Assembly: GCA_947175285.1 (NCBI GenBank)
Contig: CAMWMM010000055.1
Coordinates: 1 to 15,218, forward strand
DNA from: an uncultured Lachnospiraceae bacterium
GTDB taxonomy: Bacteria; Bacillota_A; Clostridia; Lachnospirales; Lachnospiraceae
Length of the DNA stretch: 15,218 nt
Direction: 5' to 3'
Shown: one piece after another, positions 1 to 5,693 of the stretch
How the letters are laid out: each line of letters starts with the position of its first letter
Numbering within the stretch: position 1 is the first letter of the stretch
Program-made: the position numbers and the translations under genes
Notes under the pieces: model-generated
Told to the model about the DNA's origin: nothing
The model's input: only the letters and a program-made list of their open reading frames with translations
Databases searched by the model: none

Positions 1-359
1 TCTTAGAAGATGGAGCGGTAAAGATATTCCTGAATGCTGATGGGAAGCAGGATGACGTTAGTAAGGAGTTAAAGGCATTTCTTGATTATGTAGCAGGAAA
101 AGAGTCTGAGGATAATTTTGTGCAGAGATTGTCGGAAGCAGTAAAAGAAGCAAAGAAAAACAGGGAATGGAGGCATGAATATATGACATTGTTGATGCGA
201 GACCAGGAGAATATGGAAAAAGGACAATCCGTTGGTGAAGAGATGATGCTTATGTTAATTCAAAAACTGGTGGATAATAATCGGATTGCTGATATTTCGA
301 AAATAAAAGATAATAAGGATTATCGACAGGAATTATATAGGGAATATGGCATTTTATGA
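1..359 (+). CDS. Rpn/PD-(D/E)XK nuclease family protein, C-terminal part (5' truncated by window)
   Basis: This is the 3' end of a gene; the open frame enters from the window edge (first whole codon at position 3) and stops with TGA at 357-359. The visible 118 residues begin LEDGAVKIFLNADGK and continue through EWRHEYMTLLMRDQENMEKG to a tail ending YREYGIL. This matches the C-terminal portion of the Rpn (recombination-promoting nuclease, 'putative transposase', PD-(D/E)XK) proteins that are common in Clostridia. The catalytic domain lies upstream of the window, so its integrity cannot be judged. An internal start with a strong ribosome binding site lies in frame at 183. A terminator hairpin follows at once (373-409). 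The family call rests on remembered sequence style, not on a search. Confidence 0.7.
   Translation, partial: LEDGAVKIFLNADGKQDDVSKELKAFLDYVAGKESEDNFVQRLSEAVKEAKKNREWRHEYMTLLMRDQENMEKGQSVGEEMMLMLIQKLVDNNRIADISKIKDNKDYRQELYREYGIL
148..224 (+). repeat. Direct repeat, copy 1 (77 bp, inside Rpn-like gene)
   Basis: This copy matches 414-490 at 73 of 77 positions. The first 46 bp (148-193) are identical to 414-459 and include GGAGG and the ATG. The differences are at 194, 200, 206 and 215, all third codon positions in the frame of ATG 183; three are silent and one changes Met to Ile. Homology ends abruptly after the EKG codons. Confidence 0.95.
183..359 (+). CDS. Candidate nested Rpn small C-terminal protein (RpnS-like), in frame inside the larger gene
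   Basis: An in-frame ATG at 183-185 is preceded by GGAGG at 169-173 with 9 nt spacing, an unusually good initiation site for the interior of a gene. Translation from here gives 58 residues, MTLLMRDQENMEKG followed by a variable tail. In E. coli, Rpn genes are reported to make such separately translated C-terminal proteins, which inhibit the toxic full-length nuclease. The sequence shows only the start site; the antitoxin role is inference. Support comes from the downstream orphan copy (449-643), which preserves the same ribosome binding site and start codon and can begin nowhere else. Confidence 0.5.
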   Translation: MTLLMRDQENMEKGQSVGEEMMLMLIQKLVDNNRIADISKIKDNKDYRQELYREYGIL

Positions 360-372
360 TAGAAATGTAAAG

Positions 373-409
373 AGATGTAATCTTGCAAGAGAACAAGTTA
401 CATCTTTTT
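373..409 (+). terminator. Intrinsic terminator after the Rpn-like gene
   Basis: An 8-bp stem (373-380 with 398-405) is extended by four more pairs (382-385 with 394-397) around a one-base bulge. The loop is 386-393, and a run of T covers 405-409. It starts 14 bases after the TGA and lies between the two repeat copies, so the orphan cassette should not be efficiently co-transcribed with the upstream gene unless readthrough occurs. Confidence 0.75.
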
Positions 410-413
410 AAGT

Positions 414-490
414 AAGCAAAGAAAAACAGGGAATGGAGGCATGAATATATGACATTGTTAATGCGCGACCAAGAGAATATAGAAAAAGGA
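414..490 (+). repeat. Direct repeat, copy 2 (77 bp, start of orphan cassette)
   Basis: This is the second copy of the 148-224 repeat, at 73 of 77 matches. It begins directly after the terminator T tract. In the frame of ATG 449 a TAA stop (413-415) sits just before the repeat, so the copy cannot be part of a longer protein. It brings with it 35 bases of upstream coding sequence, which here serve only as a leader containing GGAGG. Confidence 0.95.
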
Positions 491-643
491 AAAATAGAGG
501 GCATGGCAGAAGCGATTATTGAAATAGGATATGAGTTTAATCTTTCTGAGACGGACATATTAGAAAGGTTACAGAATAAAATGGACATCTCTTTACAGGC
601 AGCACAGAAATACCTTTTAAGATTTGGCAAGCAGAGAGTATAA
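449..643 (+). CDS. Orphan Rpn C-terminal cassette, stand-alone 64-residue protein with an alternative tail
   Basis: ATG at 449 follows GGAGG (435-439) by 9 nt, and the frame is closed upstream by TAA at 413-415, so this start is the only standard one. The first 14 residues, MTLLMRDQENIEKG, copy the nested start of the upstream gene with one Met/Ile change. The rest is unrelated to the upstream tail: a mostly helical segment with LSETDILERL and SLQAAQKYLLRF, resembling another C-terminal tail type seen in Rpn-like proteins. No promoter is obvious between the terminator and the start. It may be a stand-alone RpnS-like antitoxin, a cassette for switching the C-terminus, or a remnant of an older gene copy. 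The third-position-only pattern of differences argues that both copies have been under protein-level selection. Confidence 0.6.
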   Translation: MTLLMRDQENIEKGKIEGMAEAIIEIGYEFNLSETDILERLQNKMDISLQAAQKYLLRFGKQRV

Positions 644-690
644 TATAAGGCATTTCCATTTAATTTTCAATTTAATATGGTGTATTTGGC

Positions 691-735
691 AGAGTGTCCC
701 TAACTGAAAGCATTATCAGATTGGACGCTCTTTTT
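691..735 (+). terminator. Intrinsic terminator closing the accessory region
   Basis: A 9-bp stem pairs 691-699 with 723-731 (one G-T pair) and is followed by five T (731-735). The 23-base loop contains a smaller CTGA/TCAG helix (704-707 with 716-719). It separates the Rpn-related region from the promoter at 785. Confidence 0.8.
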
Positions 736-784
736 ATACTTTGGGGTTAATATTAAATAAAAGAAATCTGTCAAGAAAAAATAC

Positions 785-813
785 TTGACACCCCTACACC
801 AATATAGTAAAAT
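785..813 (+). promoter_or_regulatory. Sigma-A type promoter for the ylxM-ffh block
   Basis: A perfect -35 box TTGACA (785-790), a 17-base spacer and the -10 box TAAAAT (808-813) are present. Transcription would begin near 820, about 40 bases before the ylxM start. This is the clearest promoter in the window and probably drives the housekeeping genes that follow. Confidence 0.85.
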
Positions 814-858
814 GTCAAAAGTCAGGCAGCAATCAGAAAATCCGATAGGAGTAAAATC

Positions 859-1212
859 ATGGAGAAAATCGTAGAGCAGGGTTTGTTGTATGATTTTTAT
901 GGTGAATTATTGACGAAACATCAGAGGCAGATATATGAGGGAATCGTATATGAAAACCTTTCCTTAAGCGAGATTGCCGCGGAAGCGGGAATCAGCAGGC
1001 AGGGCGTACATGATATCGTAAAGCGCTGTGATAAAGCCCTGATGGAGTATGAGAAAAAATTAAACCTGATTGCCAGATTTCTAAAGATTAAAGAGCAGAT
1101 TAAAGAAGTAGACGTTCTTACCCAGAACTACGAGCAGGACGAAAACGAGGACAAAGCGCAATACTGCAAGAAAATCCGGCAGTTATCGGCGGAGATTTTA
1201 GAAGAGTTATAA
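859..1212 (+). CDS. ylxM: YlxM family DNA-binding/SRP-associated protein
   Basis: This 117-residue protein of the YlxM/p13 (UPF0122) family is found directly upstream of ffh in Firmicutes and is linked to the signal recognition particle pathway. Residues about 20-60 form a sigma-70 region 4-like helix-turn-helix, with LSLSEIAAEAGISRQGVHDIV as its core and LTKHQRQIYEG just before it. Residues about 62-115 are charged and predicted helical, probably a coiled coil. Length is typical for the family. AGGAG at 847-851 lies 7 bases before the ATG. It is the first gene after the promoter at 785-813 and is separated from ffh by two hairpins. Confidence 0.93.
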   Translation: MEKIVEQGLLYDFYGELLTKHQRQIYEGIVYENLSLSEIAAEAGISRQGVHDIVKRCDKALMEYEKKLNLIARFLKIKEQIKEVDVLTQNYEQDENEDKAQYCKKIRQLSAEILEEL

Positions 1213-1214
1213 AA

Positions 1215-1241
1215 GGTTGAAAGAATTACATTCTTTCAACC
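1215..1241 (+). other. Perfect 11-bp hairpin in the ylxM-ffh gap, without T tract
   Basis: 1215-1225 pairs perfectly with 1231-1241 around a 5-base loop (1226-1230). It begins 3 bases after the ylxM stop. No run of T follows, so it is not a standard intrinsic terminator; mRNA stabilisation, processing or pausing are possible roles. Confidence 0.75.
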
Positions 1242-1285
1242 GCAAGTTTGTGCCGACGCTTACAGCGTCTTGGCCACAAACTCGC
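1242..1285 (+). other. Second, longer hairpin immediately upstream of ffh
   Basis: The outer arms 1242-1252 and 1275-1285 pair with one A-C mismatch. Inside them, 1255-1260 pairs perfectly with 1264-1269 around a 3-base loop, and CC (1253-1254) can pair with GG (1272-1273). The hairpin abuts the first one with no gap and ends 26 bases before the ffh ATG. There is no T tract. The tandem arrangement suggests a structured intergenic RNA or a REP-like palindromic unit. Confidence 0.65.
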
Positions 1286-1311
1286 ATGTTGAGGAAAGGC
1301 ATGGTTATTAT

Positions 1312-2679
1312 ATGGCATTTGAAAGTTTAACAGATAAACTGCAGAATGTTTTCAAAAATTTGAGAAGCAAAGGCCGTTTGACAGAGGAAGATGTGAAAAC
1401 GGCGTTAAAAGAAGTCAAGATGGCGCTTTTGGAAGCGGACGTCAACTTCAAAGTGGTAAAACAGTTTGTGAAATCTGTCGAAGAGAGGGCAGTCGGACAG
1501 GATGTTTTAAACGGTCTGAATCCCGGACAGATGGTTATTAAGATTGTAAATGAAGAAATGGTAAACCTGATGGGTTCCGACATGACGGAAATCCAGATGC
1601 AGCCCGGTAAGGCTATTACCGTGATTATGATGTGCGGTCTGCAGGGTGCAGGTAAAACGACCACAACAGCCAAGATTGCCGGAAAGCTAAAGCTGAAAGG
1701 AAAAAAGTCTCTGCTTGTGGCATGTGACGTTTACCGTCCCGCCGCAATCAAGCAGTTACAGGTCAATGGAGAAAAGCAGCAGGTAGATGTTTTTTCCATG
1801 GGAGAAAATCATAAGCCGGTTGATATTGCCAAAGCTTCATTGGAACATGCGCAGAAAAACGGACATAATGTTGTCATTTTAGATACGGCAGGACGCCTTC
1901 ATATTGATGAGGAAATGATGGCGGAACTGCAGGAAATCAAAGCGAGTGTAGAAGTGCACCAGACGCTGCTTGTCGTAGACGCCATGACCGGTCAGGACGC
2001 AGTCAATGTGGCAAAGGATTTTGATGAAAAAGTCGGCATTGACGGTGTGATTTTATCCAAGATGGACGGCGATTCCAGAGGCGGTGCGGCATTGTCTGTT
2101 AAGGCAGTAACCGGAAAACCTATTTTATATGTCGGTATGGGTGAGAAGCTTTCGGATTTGGAGCAGTTTTATCCGGAACGTATGGCAAACCGCATTCTCG
2201 GTATGGGCGATGTGCTGACGCTGATTGAGAAAGCACAGCAGAACATTGATATAGATGAAGAAAAAGAAAAACAGATGGCTGACCGGATGAAGAAGGGCAA
2301 ATTTGACTTTGACGATTATCTGGAAAGCATGAAGCAGATGCGGAACATGGGAGGCATCACCAGTATTCTTGGAATGCTTGGCATGGGCGGCAAGCAGATG
2401 GGCGATATTGAAAGCATGGTAGACGAAAAGCAGCTTGCCAGAATGGAAGCAATCGTCCTCAGCATGACGCCGCAGGAGAGACAGAATCCCAAGCTGTTAA
2501 ATCCGAGCAGAAAGCATCGTATTGCAAAAGGCGCGGGTGTGGATATCAGTGTTGTGAATAAATTTGTTAAACAGTTTGAACAGTCACAGAAAATGATGAA
2601 GCAGATGCCCGGTATGTTAGGCGGCAAACGCGGCCGCGGAATGTTTGGCGGAATGGGAAAACTCCCTTTTCAAATATAA
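1312..2679 (+). CDS. ffh: Signal recognition particle protein Ffh (SRP54)
   Basis: Ffh is the GTPase that binds signal sequences and 4.5S/6S RNA and delivers ribosome-nascent chain complexes to FtsY at the membrane. From ATG 1312 it has 455 residues, the usual length. The N domain is about residues 1-95. The G domain has GLQGAGKT at 109-116, DTAGR at 191-195 and SKMDGDSRGG at 249-258 (many relatives have TKLDGD here). The methionine-rich M domain starts near 310 and includes LNPSRKHRIAKGAG, the RNA-binding helix region, and a Met/Gly-rich end. The open frame extends 14 codons upstream to a TTG at 1270, but that segment is the hairpin DNA and family members start MAFESLTDKL. The ribosome binding site (AGGAAAGG ending at 1299) is 12 bases from the ATG, rather far. 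Confidence 0.97.
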   Translation: MAFESLTDKLQNVFKNLRSKGRLTEEDVKTALKEVKMALLEADVNFKVVKQFVKSVEERAVGQDVLNGLNPGQMVIKIVNEEMVNLMGSDMTEIQMQPGKAITVIMMCGLQGAGKTTTTAKIAGKLKLKGKKSLLVACDVYRPAAIKQLQVNGEKQQVDVFSMGENHKPVDIAKASLEHAQKNGHNVVILDTAGRLHIDEEMMAELQEIKASVEVHQTLLVVDAMTGQDAVNVAKDFDEKVGIDGVILSKMDGDSRGGAALSVKAVTGKPILYVGMGEKLSDLEQFYPERMANRILGMGDVLTLIEKAQQNIDIDEEKEKQMADRMKKGKFDFDDYLESMKQMRNMGGITSILGMLGMGGKQMGDIESMVDEKQLARMEAIVLSMTPQERQNPKLLNPSRKHRIAKGAGVDISVVNKFVKQFEQSQKMMKQMPGMLGGKRGRGMFGGMGKLPFQI

Positions 2680-2710
2680 ATATTAATTTTTTTACAATGG
2701 AGGCAGAAAA

Positions 2711-2959
2711 ATGGCAGTTAAAATCAGATTAAGAAGAATGGGAAAGAAGAAAACTCCTTATTACAGAATCGTTGTTGCGGATTCCCGCTCCCCGAGAGAC
2801 GGAAAATGTATCGATGAAATCGGAACATTTGATCCCAACACAGATCCGAGTACTTATAAGGTGGATGAAGAGGCAGCAAAGAAATGGCTTGCAAACGGTG
2901 CGCAGCCTACGGAAGTTGTCAACAAGATTTTTAAGATTGCAGGCATCATTGAAAAGTAA
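2711..2959 (+). CDS. rpsP: 30S ribosomal protein S16
   Basis: This 82-residue protein is full length for bS16, a small-subunit assembly protein. The family signature is clear at the N terminus: [20 protein letters not shown], then [12 protein letters not shown] and IGTFDP. GGAGG at 2699-2703 gives a 7-base spacing to ATG. It sits 31 bases after ffh, and khpA starts 38 bases later, so the three genes are probably on one transcript. Confidence 0.98.
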   Translation: MAVKIRLRRMGKKKTPYYRIVVADSRSPRDGKCIDEIGTFDPNTDPSTYKVDEEAAKKWLANGAQPTEVVNKIFKIAGIIEK

Positions 2960-2997
2960 CAGCAGGCGATTGTTGGATACGCTTTTGGAGGTTGATT

Positions 2998-3225
2998 ATG
3001 AAAGAATTAGTAGAAATAATTGCAAAAGCACTTGTTGATAATCCTGACGAAGTTGTTGTAACAGAGAAAGAAGACGGAAGAAATATTACGGTAGAGCTTC
3101 ATGTTGCAGCAGCCGATATGGGTAAAGTCATTGGAAAGCAGGGACGTATTGCCAAGGCAATCCGCTCTGTCGTAAAAGCAGCATCATCCAAAGACAATAA
3201 GAGAGTGGATGTAGAAATTATTTAA
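2998..3225 (+). CDS. khpA: KH-domain RNA-binding protein KhpA (YlqC)
   Basis: This 75-residue single KH-domain protein has its RNA-binding GxxG loop as GKQG at residues 46-49, within MGKVIGKQGRIAKAI. KhpA proteins bind RNA, often together with KhpB/Jag, and influence cell division and mRNA behaviour in Firmicutes. The open frame also has a TTG two codons earlier at 2992, but GGAGG at 2987-2991 is adjacent to that codon and 6 bases from the ATG at 2998, so ATG is the start. The position between rpsP and rimM is the conserved one. A terminator hairpin begins four bases after the stop. Confidence 0.96.
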   Translation: MKELVEIIAKALVDNPDEVVVTEKEDGRNITVELHVAAADMGKVIGKQGRIAKAIRSVVKAASSKDNKRVDVEII

Positions 3226-3229
3226 GCCA

Positions 3230-3258
3230 AAGAATGCCCTGAAAACGGGCATTCTTTT
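3230..3258 (+). terminator. Terminator or attenuator between khpA and rimM
   Basis: A perfect 10-bp stem (3230-3239 with 3247-3256), a 7-base loop and a T-rich end (TTCTTTT, 3252-3258) form an intrinsic terminator. No convincing promoter is visible between it and rimM, so it probably acts partially, lowering expression of rimM-trmD relative to rpsP. Confidence 0.85.
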
Positions 3259-3283
3259 CATGTAGTTTAGCGCAGGTAAAAAC

Positions 3284-3805
3284 ATGGGAAAAGAGAAAAT
3301 ATCCAGATTACAGGTTGGCGTGATAACGCAGACGCATGGCGTCCGCGGGGAAGTTAAAGTATTTCCGACTACAGATGACGCAAACCGCTTTAAAAAGTTA
3401 AAAGAGGTCATCTTAGAGAGCGACAAAGAACGCAAAACGATGACTGTCGAGGGAGTCAGGTTTTTTAAACAGTATGTCATACTCAAATTTAAAGACTATG
3501 ATTCCATAAATGATATCGAAAAATATAAAGGTGCAAAATTATTTGTCACAAGAGAAGATGCCGTGAAACTGAAGAAAGATGAATATTTTATTGCAGACTT
3601 GATTGGAATGCAGGTTGTAACGGAAGATAAAGAGCCTTTTGGAATTTTGAAAGACGTTTTGACAACAGGTGCAAACGACGTCTATGTTGTGGAAATGACG
3701 GACGGGAAAGAAGCGCTGCTTCCGGCAATCAAGGAATGCGTACAAAATATTGATATGGAAAAAGAAGAGATTACGGTGCATATTATGGACGGGCTGTTAG
3801 GATGA
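3284..3805 (+). CDS. rimM: Ribosome maturation factor RimM
   Basis: This 173-residue 16S rRNA processing and 30S assembly factor binds ribosomal protein S19 in the 30S head. The N-terminal RimM domain (about 1-90) contains VGVITQTHGVRGEVKVFPTT, the family signature. The C-terminal PRC-barrel (about 95-173) contains EYFIADLIGM and GANDVYVVEM and ends in LPAIKECVQNID...MDGLLG. The ribosome binding site is weak (CAGG at 3273-3276, 7 bases before ATG). The last four bases (ATGA) overlap the trmD start, which implies translational coupling. Confidence 0.96.
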   Translation: MGKEKISRLQVGVITQTHGVRGEVKVFPTTDDANRFKKLKEVILESDKERKTMTVEGVRFFKQYVILKFKDYDSINDIEKYKGAKLFVTREDAVKLKKDEYFIADLIGMQVVTEDKEPFGILKDVLTTGANDVYVVEMTDGKEALLPAIKECVQNIDMEKEEITVHIMDGLLG

Positions 3806-4509
3806 ATTTTCATGTATTGACGCTTTTTCCGGAAATGATTATGCAGGGTCTTAGCACGAGCATTCTGGGGAGAGCCGTTCAAAATCAATATATATCGATA
3901 GAAGCCGTGAATATCAGGGATTACACGACTGATAAACATGGAAAAGTGGATGATTATACTTATGGAGGCGGCGCCGGTATGTTGATGCAGGCACAGCCTG
4001 TTTACGATGCATACAGAGCGGTAGCGGATGCCATTGGGAAAAAAACGAGAGTGATTTACCTGACACCGCAGGGAAAGACATTTCATCAGGAGATGGCAAA
4101 GGAGTTTGCAAAAGAGGAAGATTTGATTTTCCTTTGCGGACATTATGAGGGAATTGATGAAAGAGTGGTAGAGGAAGTTGTCACAGACTATGTTTCCATT
4201 GGCGATTATGTTTTGACAGGAGGCGAACTGCCTGCAATGGTTATGATAGACGCCATTGCAAGACTGGTTCCGGGCGTGCTTCACAATGGGGAATCGGCGC
4301 AGACGGAATCATTTTATAACGACTTACTGGAATATCCGCAGTATTCCAGACCGGAAATCTGGCGGGATAAAAAAGTGCCGGAGATTTTGCTTTCCGGAAA
4401 TCATGCAAAAGTGGACGAATGGCGGCTTGCACAGTCCATTGAGCGGACGAAAAGACTGCGTCCGGATTTATATGAGAAGTGGAAATTGCGCACAGGCCGG
4501 CAGAAATGA
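3802..4509 (+). CDS. trmD: tRNA (guanine-37-N1)-methyltransferase TrmD
   Basis: TrmD is a SPOUT-class methyltransferase that uses S-adenosylmethionine to make m1G37 next to the anticodon, preventing frameshifting. It is 235 residues long. YGGGAGMLM is at 54-62, LCGHYEGIDERV at 111-122 and SIGDYVLTGGELPAMVMIDA at 132-151, the last two forming the trefoil-knot cofactor site. The start overlaps the end of rimM by four bases, the common RimM-TrmD coupling. The C-terminal domain ends with the usual KRLRPDLYEKW. Confidence 0.97.
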   Translation: MNFHVLTLFPEMIMQGLSTSILGRAVQNQYISIEAVNIRDYTTDKHGKVDDYTYGGGAGMLMQAQPVYDAYRAVADAIGKKTRVIYLTPQGKTFHQEMAKEFAKEEDLIFLCGHYEGIDERVVEEVVTDYVSIGDYVLTGGELPAMVMIDAIARLVPGVLHNGESAQTESFYNDLLEYPQYSRPEIWRDKKVPEILLSGNHAKVDEWRLAQSIERTKRLRPDLYEKWKLRTGRQK

Positions 4510-4518
4510 AAATAATAC

Positions 4519-4547
4519 TTGCATTTCCCGGCGTGATATGATAAATT
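4519..4547 (+). promoter_or_regulatory. Probable promoter for rplS
   Basis: TTGCAT (4519-4524), a 17-base spacer and TAAATT (4542-4547) form a reasonable sigma-A promoter just after trmD. A transcript starting near 4554 would have a leader of about 70 bases before rplS, consistent with separate control of L19. Confidence 0.5.
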
Positions 4548-4564
4548 ATTAATGTTGTGAAAAT

Positions 4565-4605
4565 AGATGGTCCTCTGTTACGGAATGTATTAAGAACATC
4601 CATCT
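4565..4605 (+). promoter_or_regulatory. Structured leader upstream of rplS, candidate L19 autoregulatory leader
   Basis: AGATGG (4565-4570) pairs with CCATCT (4600-4605), and inside it TGTT (4576-4579) can pair with AACA (4595-4598), leaving an asymmetric internal loop. It lies 10 bases before the AGGAGG of rplS. L19 leader RNAs are known upstream of rplS in Firmicutes; whether this belongs to that class cannot be decided by eye. Confidence 0.35.
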
Positions 4606-4627
4606 CATATTTTACAGGAGGTTTATG

Positions 4628-4975
4628 ATGAACGAGATTATTAAAGAAATTGAAGCTGCTCAGGTGAAAGAGCAGATTCCGGATTTTAATGTAGGTGATA
4701 CGGTTAAGGTTTATGGTAAGATTAAAGAGGGAAACCGTGAGAGAATCCAGATTTTTGAAGGTACTGTTTTAAAGAAACAGGGCGGAAGCAACCGTGAAAC
4801 ATTTACGGTAAGAAAGCTTTCCAACGGCGTTGGCGTTGAGAAAACATGGCCGCTGCATTCTCCGAACGTTGAAAAAATTGAAGTAGTAAGAAAAGGTAAA
4901 GTAAGACGTGCAAAACTGTACTACTTAAGAGGACGTATCGGTAAGAAAGCAAAAGTAAAAGAATTAGTGAAATAA
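4628..4975 (+). CDS. rplS: 50S ribosomal protein L19
   Basis: This is bL19, 115 residues, located at the 30S-50S interface. Characteristic segments are [52 protein letters not shown] and [20 protein letters not shown]. Two consecutive ATG codons lie at 4625 and 4628. AGGAGG at 4616-4621 is only 3 bases from the first but 6 from the second, so 4628 is preferred. It has its own probable promoter and leader upstream and a strong terminator downstream, so it can be expressed as a monocistronic unit. Confidence 0.97.
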   Translation: MNEIIKEIEAAQVKEQIPDFNVGDTVKVYGKIKEGNRERIQIFEGTVLKKQGGSNRETFTVRKLSNGVGVEKTWPLHSPNVEKIEVVRKGKVRRAKLYYLRGRIGKKAKVKELVK

Positions 4976-5025
4976 AGAGTAAACAACGGATGCCACGCTC
5001 TGCGAGACATCCTTATGTTAATCCG

Positions 5026-5063
5026 AACCGTTACCTTAAAGAAATTTGAGGTAACGGTTTTTT
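5026..5063 (+). terminator. Intrinsic terminator after rplS
   Basis: A perfect 11-bp stem (5026-5036 with 5049-5059) is followed by six T (5058-5063). It ends 25 bases before the start of the first lepB, so that gene must rely on readthrough or an unseen promoter. Confidence 0.9.
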
Positions 5064-5088
5064 GCACAGGCAGAGAAGAGGTGTTACT

Positions 5089-5673
5089 TTGGCAAGGAGA
5101 AAAGGACTACAGTTTTATCAGAAAGAGAGACGGATAAATTCTGCGCTTTTGCAGGATATTTTTGAGATGTTGATAGGAACACTGGTTGTTGTCTTTGTTG
5201 CCGTAGCGCTGACTTATTTTGTCGGTATGCGTACAAGCATTATCGGAGATTCCATGGAGCCTGCTTTAGGTAACGGTCAGGAGATTTTAATTAACCGCTT
5301 CGTCTATAAGCTGTCATCGCCTAAAAGGGGAGATGTCGTAGTGTTTTTACCCAATGGGAATCAGAATACGCATTATTATGTGAAGCGGATTATTGCGCTG
5401 CCGGGTGAGACGGTACAGATTTTGAACGGAAAAGTATATATTGACGGGGAACTGTTGGAAGAAGACGAAAGTTATGATAAGATAAGAGATGCCGGGATTG
5501 CGGAGAATGAAATCACATTGGAGAGCAACGAGTATTTTGTTCTCGGAGATAACCGCAACAGCAGCGAGGACAGCCGTTCAGGTAATATCGGTGCAGTCTC
5601 TAAAGATACGATTATCGGGAAAGCATGGTTTCACCTAAAAGATGAAGCGGGCGAAATAGGGTTTATCAACTGA
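5089..5673 (+). CDS. lepB: Type I signal peptidase (first copy)
   Basis: This membrane serine-lysine protease removes signal peptides from exported proteins. It has 194 residues: a basic cytoplasmic N terminus (MARRKGLQFYQKERRINS), one membrane segment at about 27-45, then an extracellular catalytic domain. The catalytic Ser is S55 in GDSMEPAL, the general-base Lys is K99 in YYVKRII, and box E GDNRNSSEDSR is at 153-163. I chose the TTG at 5089 because GAAGAGG (5075-5081) lies 7 bases upstream. The longer open frame from TTG 5062 would start inside the rplS terminator T tract. A second, 179-residue paralog lies just beyond rbgA. Confidence 0.93.
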   Translation: MARRKGLQFYQKERRINSALLQDIFEMLIGTLVVVFVAVALTYFVGMRTSIIGDSMEPALGNGQEILINRFVYKLSSPKRGDVVVFLPNGNQNTHYYVKRIIALPGETVQILNGKVYIDGELLEEDESYDKIRDAGIAENEITLESNEYFVLGDNRNSSEDSRSGNIGAVSKDTIIGKAWFHLKDEAGEIGFIN

Positions 5674-5693
5674 GGAAGGGCAAGGTTATATAG

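Noticed and set aside
1..643. Insertion sequence or transposon remnant, as the family name 'putative transposase' suggests
   Set aside because: No terminal inverted repeats, target duplication or DDE/HUH signature is visible; the repeat is a direct repeat of coding sequence with its translation start.
1270..1311. N-terminal extension of Ffh from TTG 1270
   Set aside because: The extension is translated hairpin DNA, has no ribosome binding site of its own, and Ffh proteins start at the MAFESLTDKL found at 1312.
2772..3038. 88-residue open frame overlapping rpsP and khpA
   Set aside because: It is a shifted-frame shadow of rpsP, has no ribosome binding site, and both overlapped genes are unmistakable.
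3682..4284. 200-residue open frame on the minus strand opposite rimM-trmD
   Set aside because: Antisense shadow of conserved genes; composition is Cys/His/Ile-rich with no recognisable domain.
5062..5088. Longer first signal peptidase starting at TTG 5062
   Set aside because: That codon lies in the T tract of the rplS terminator, and a good ribosome binding site points to TTG 5089.
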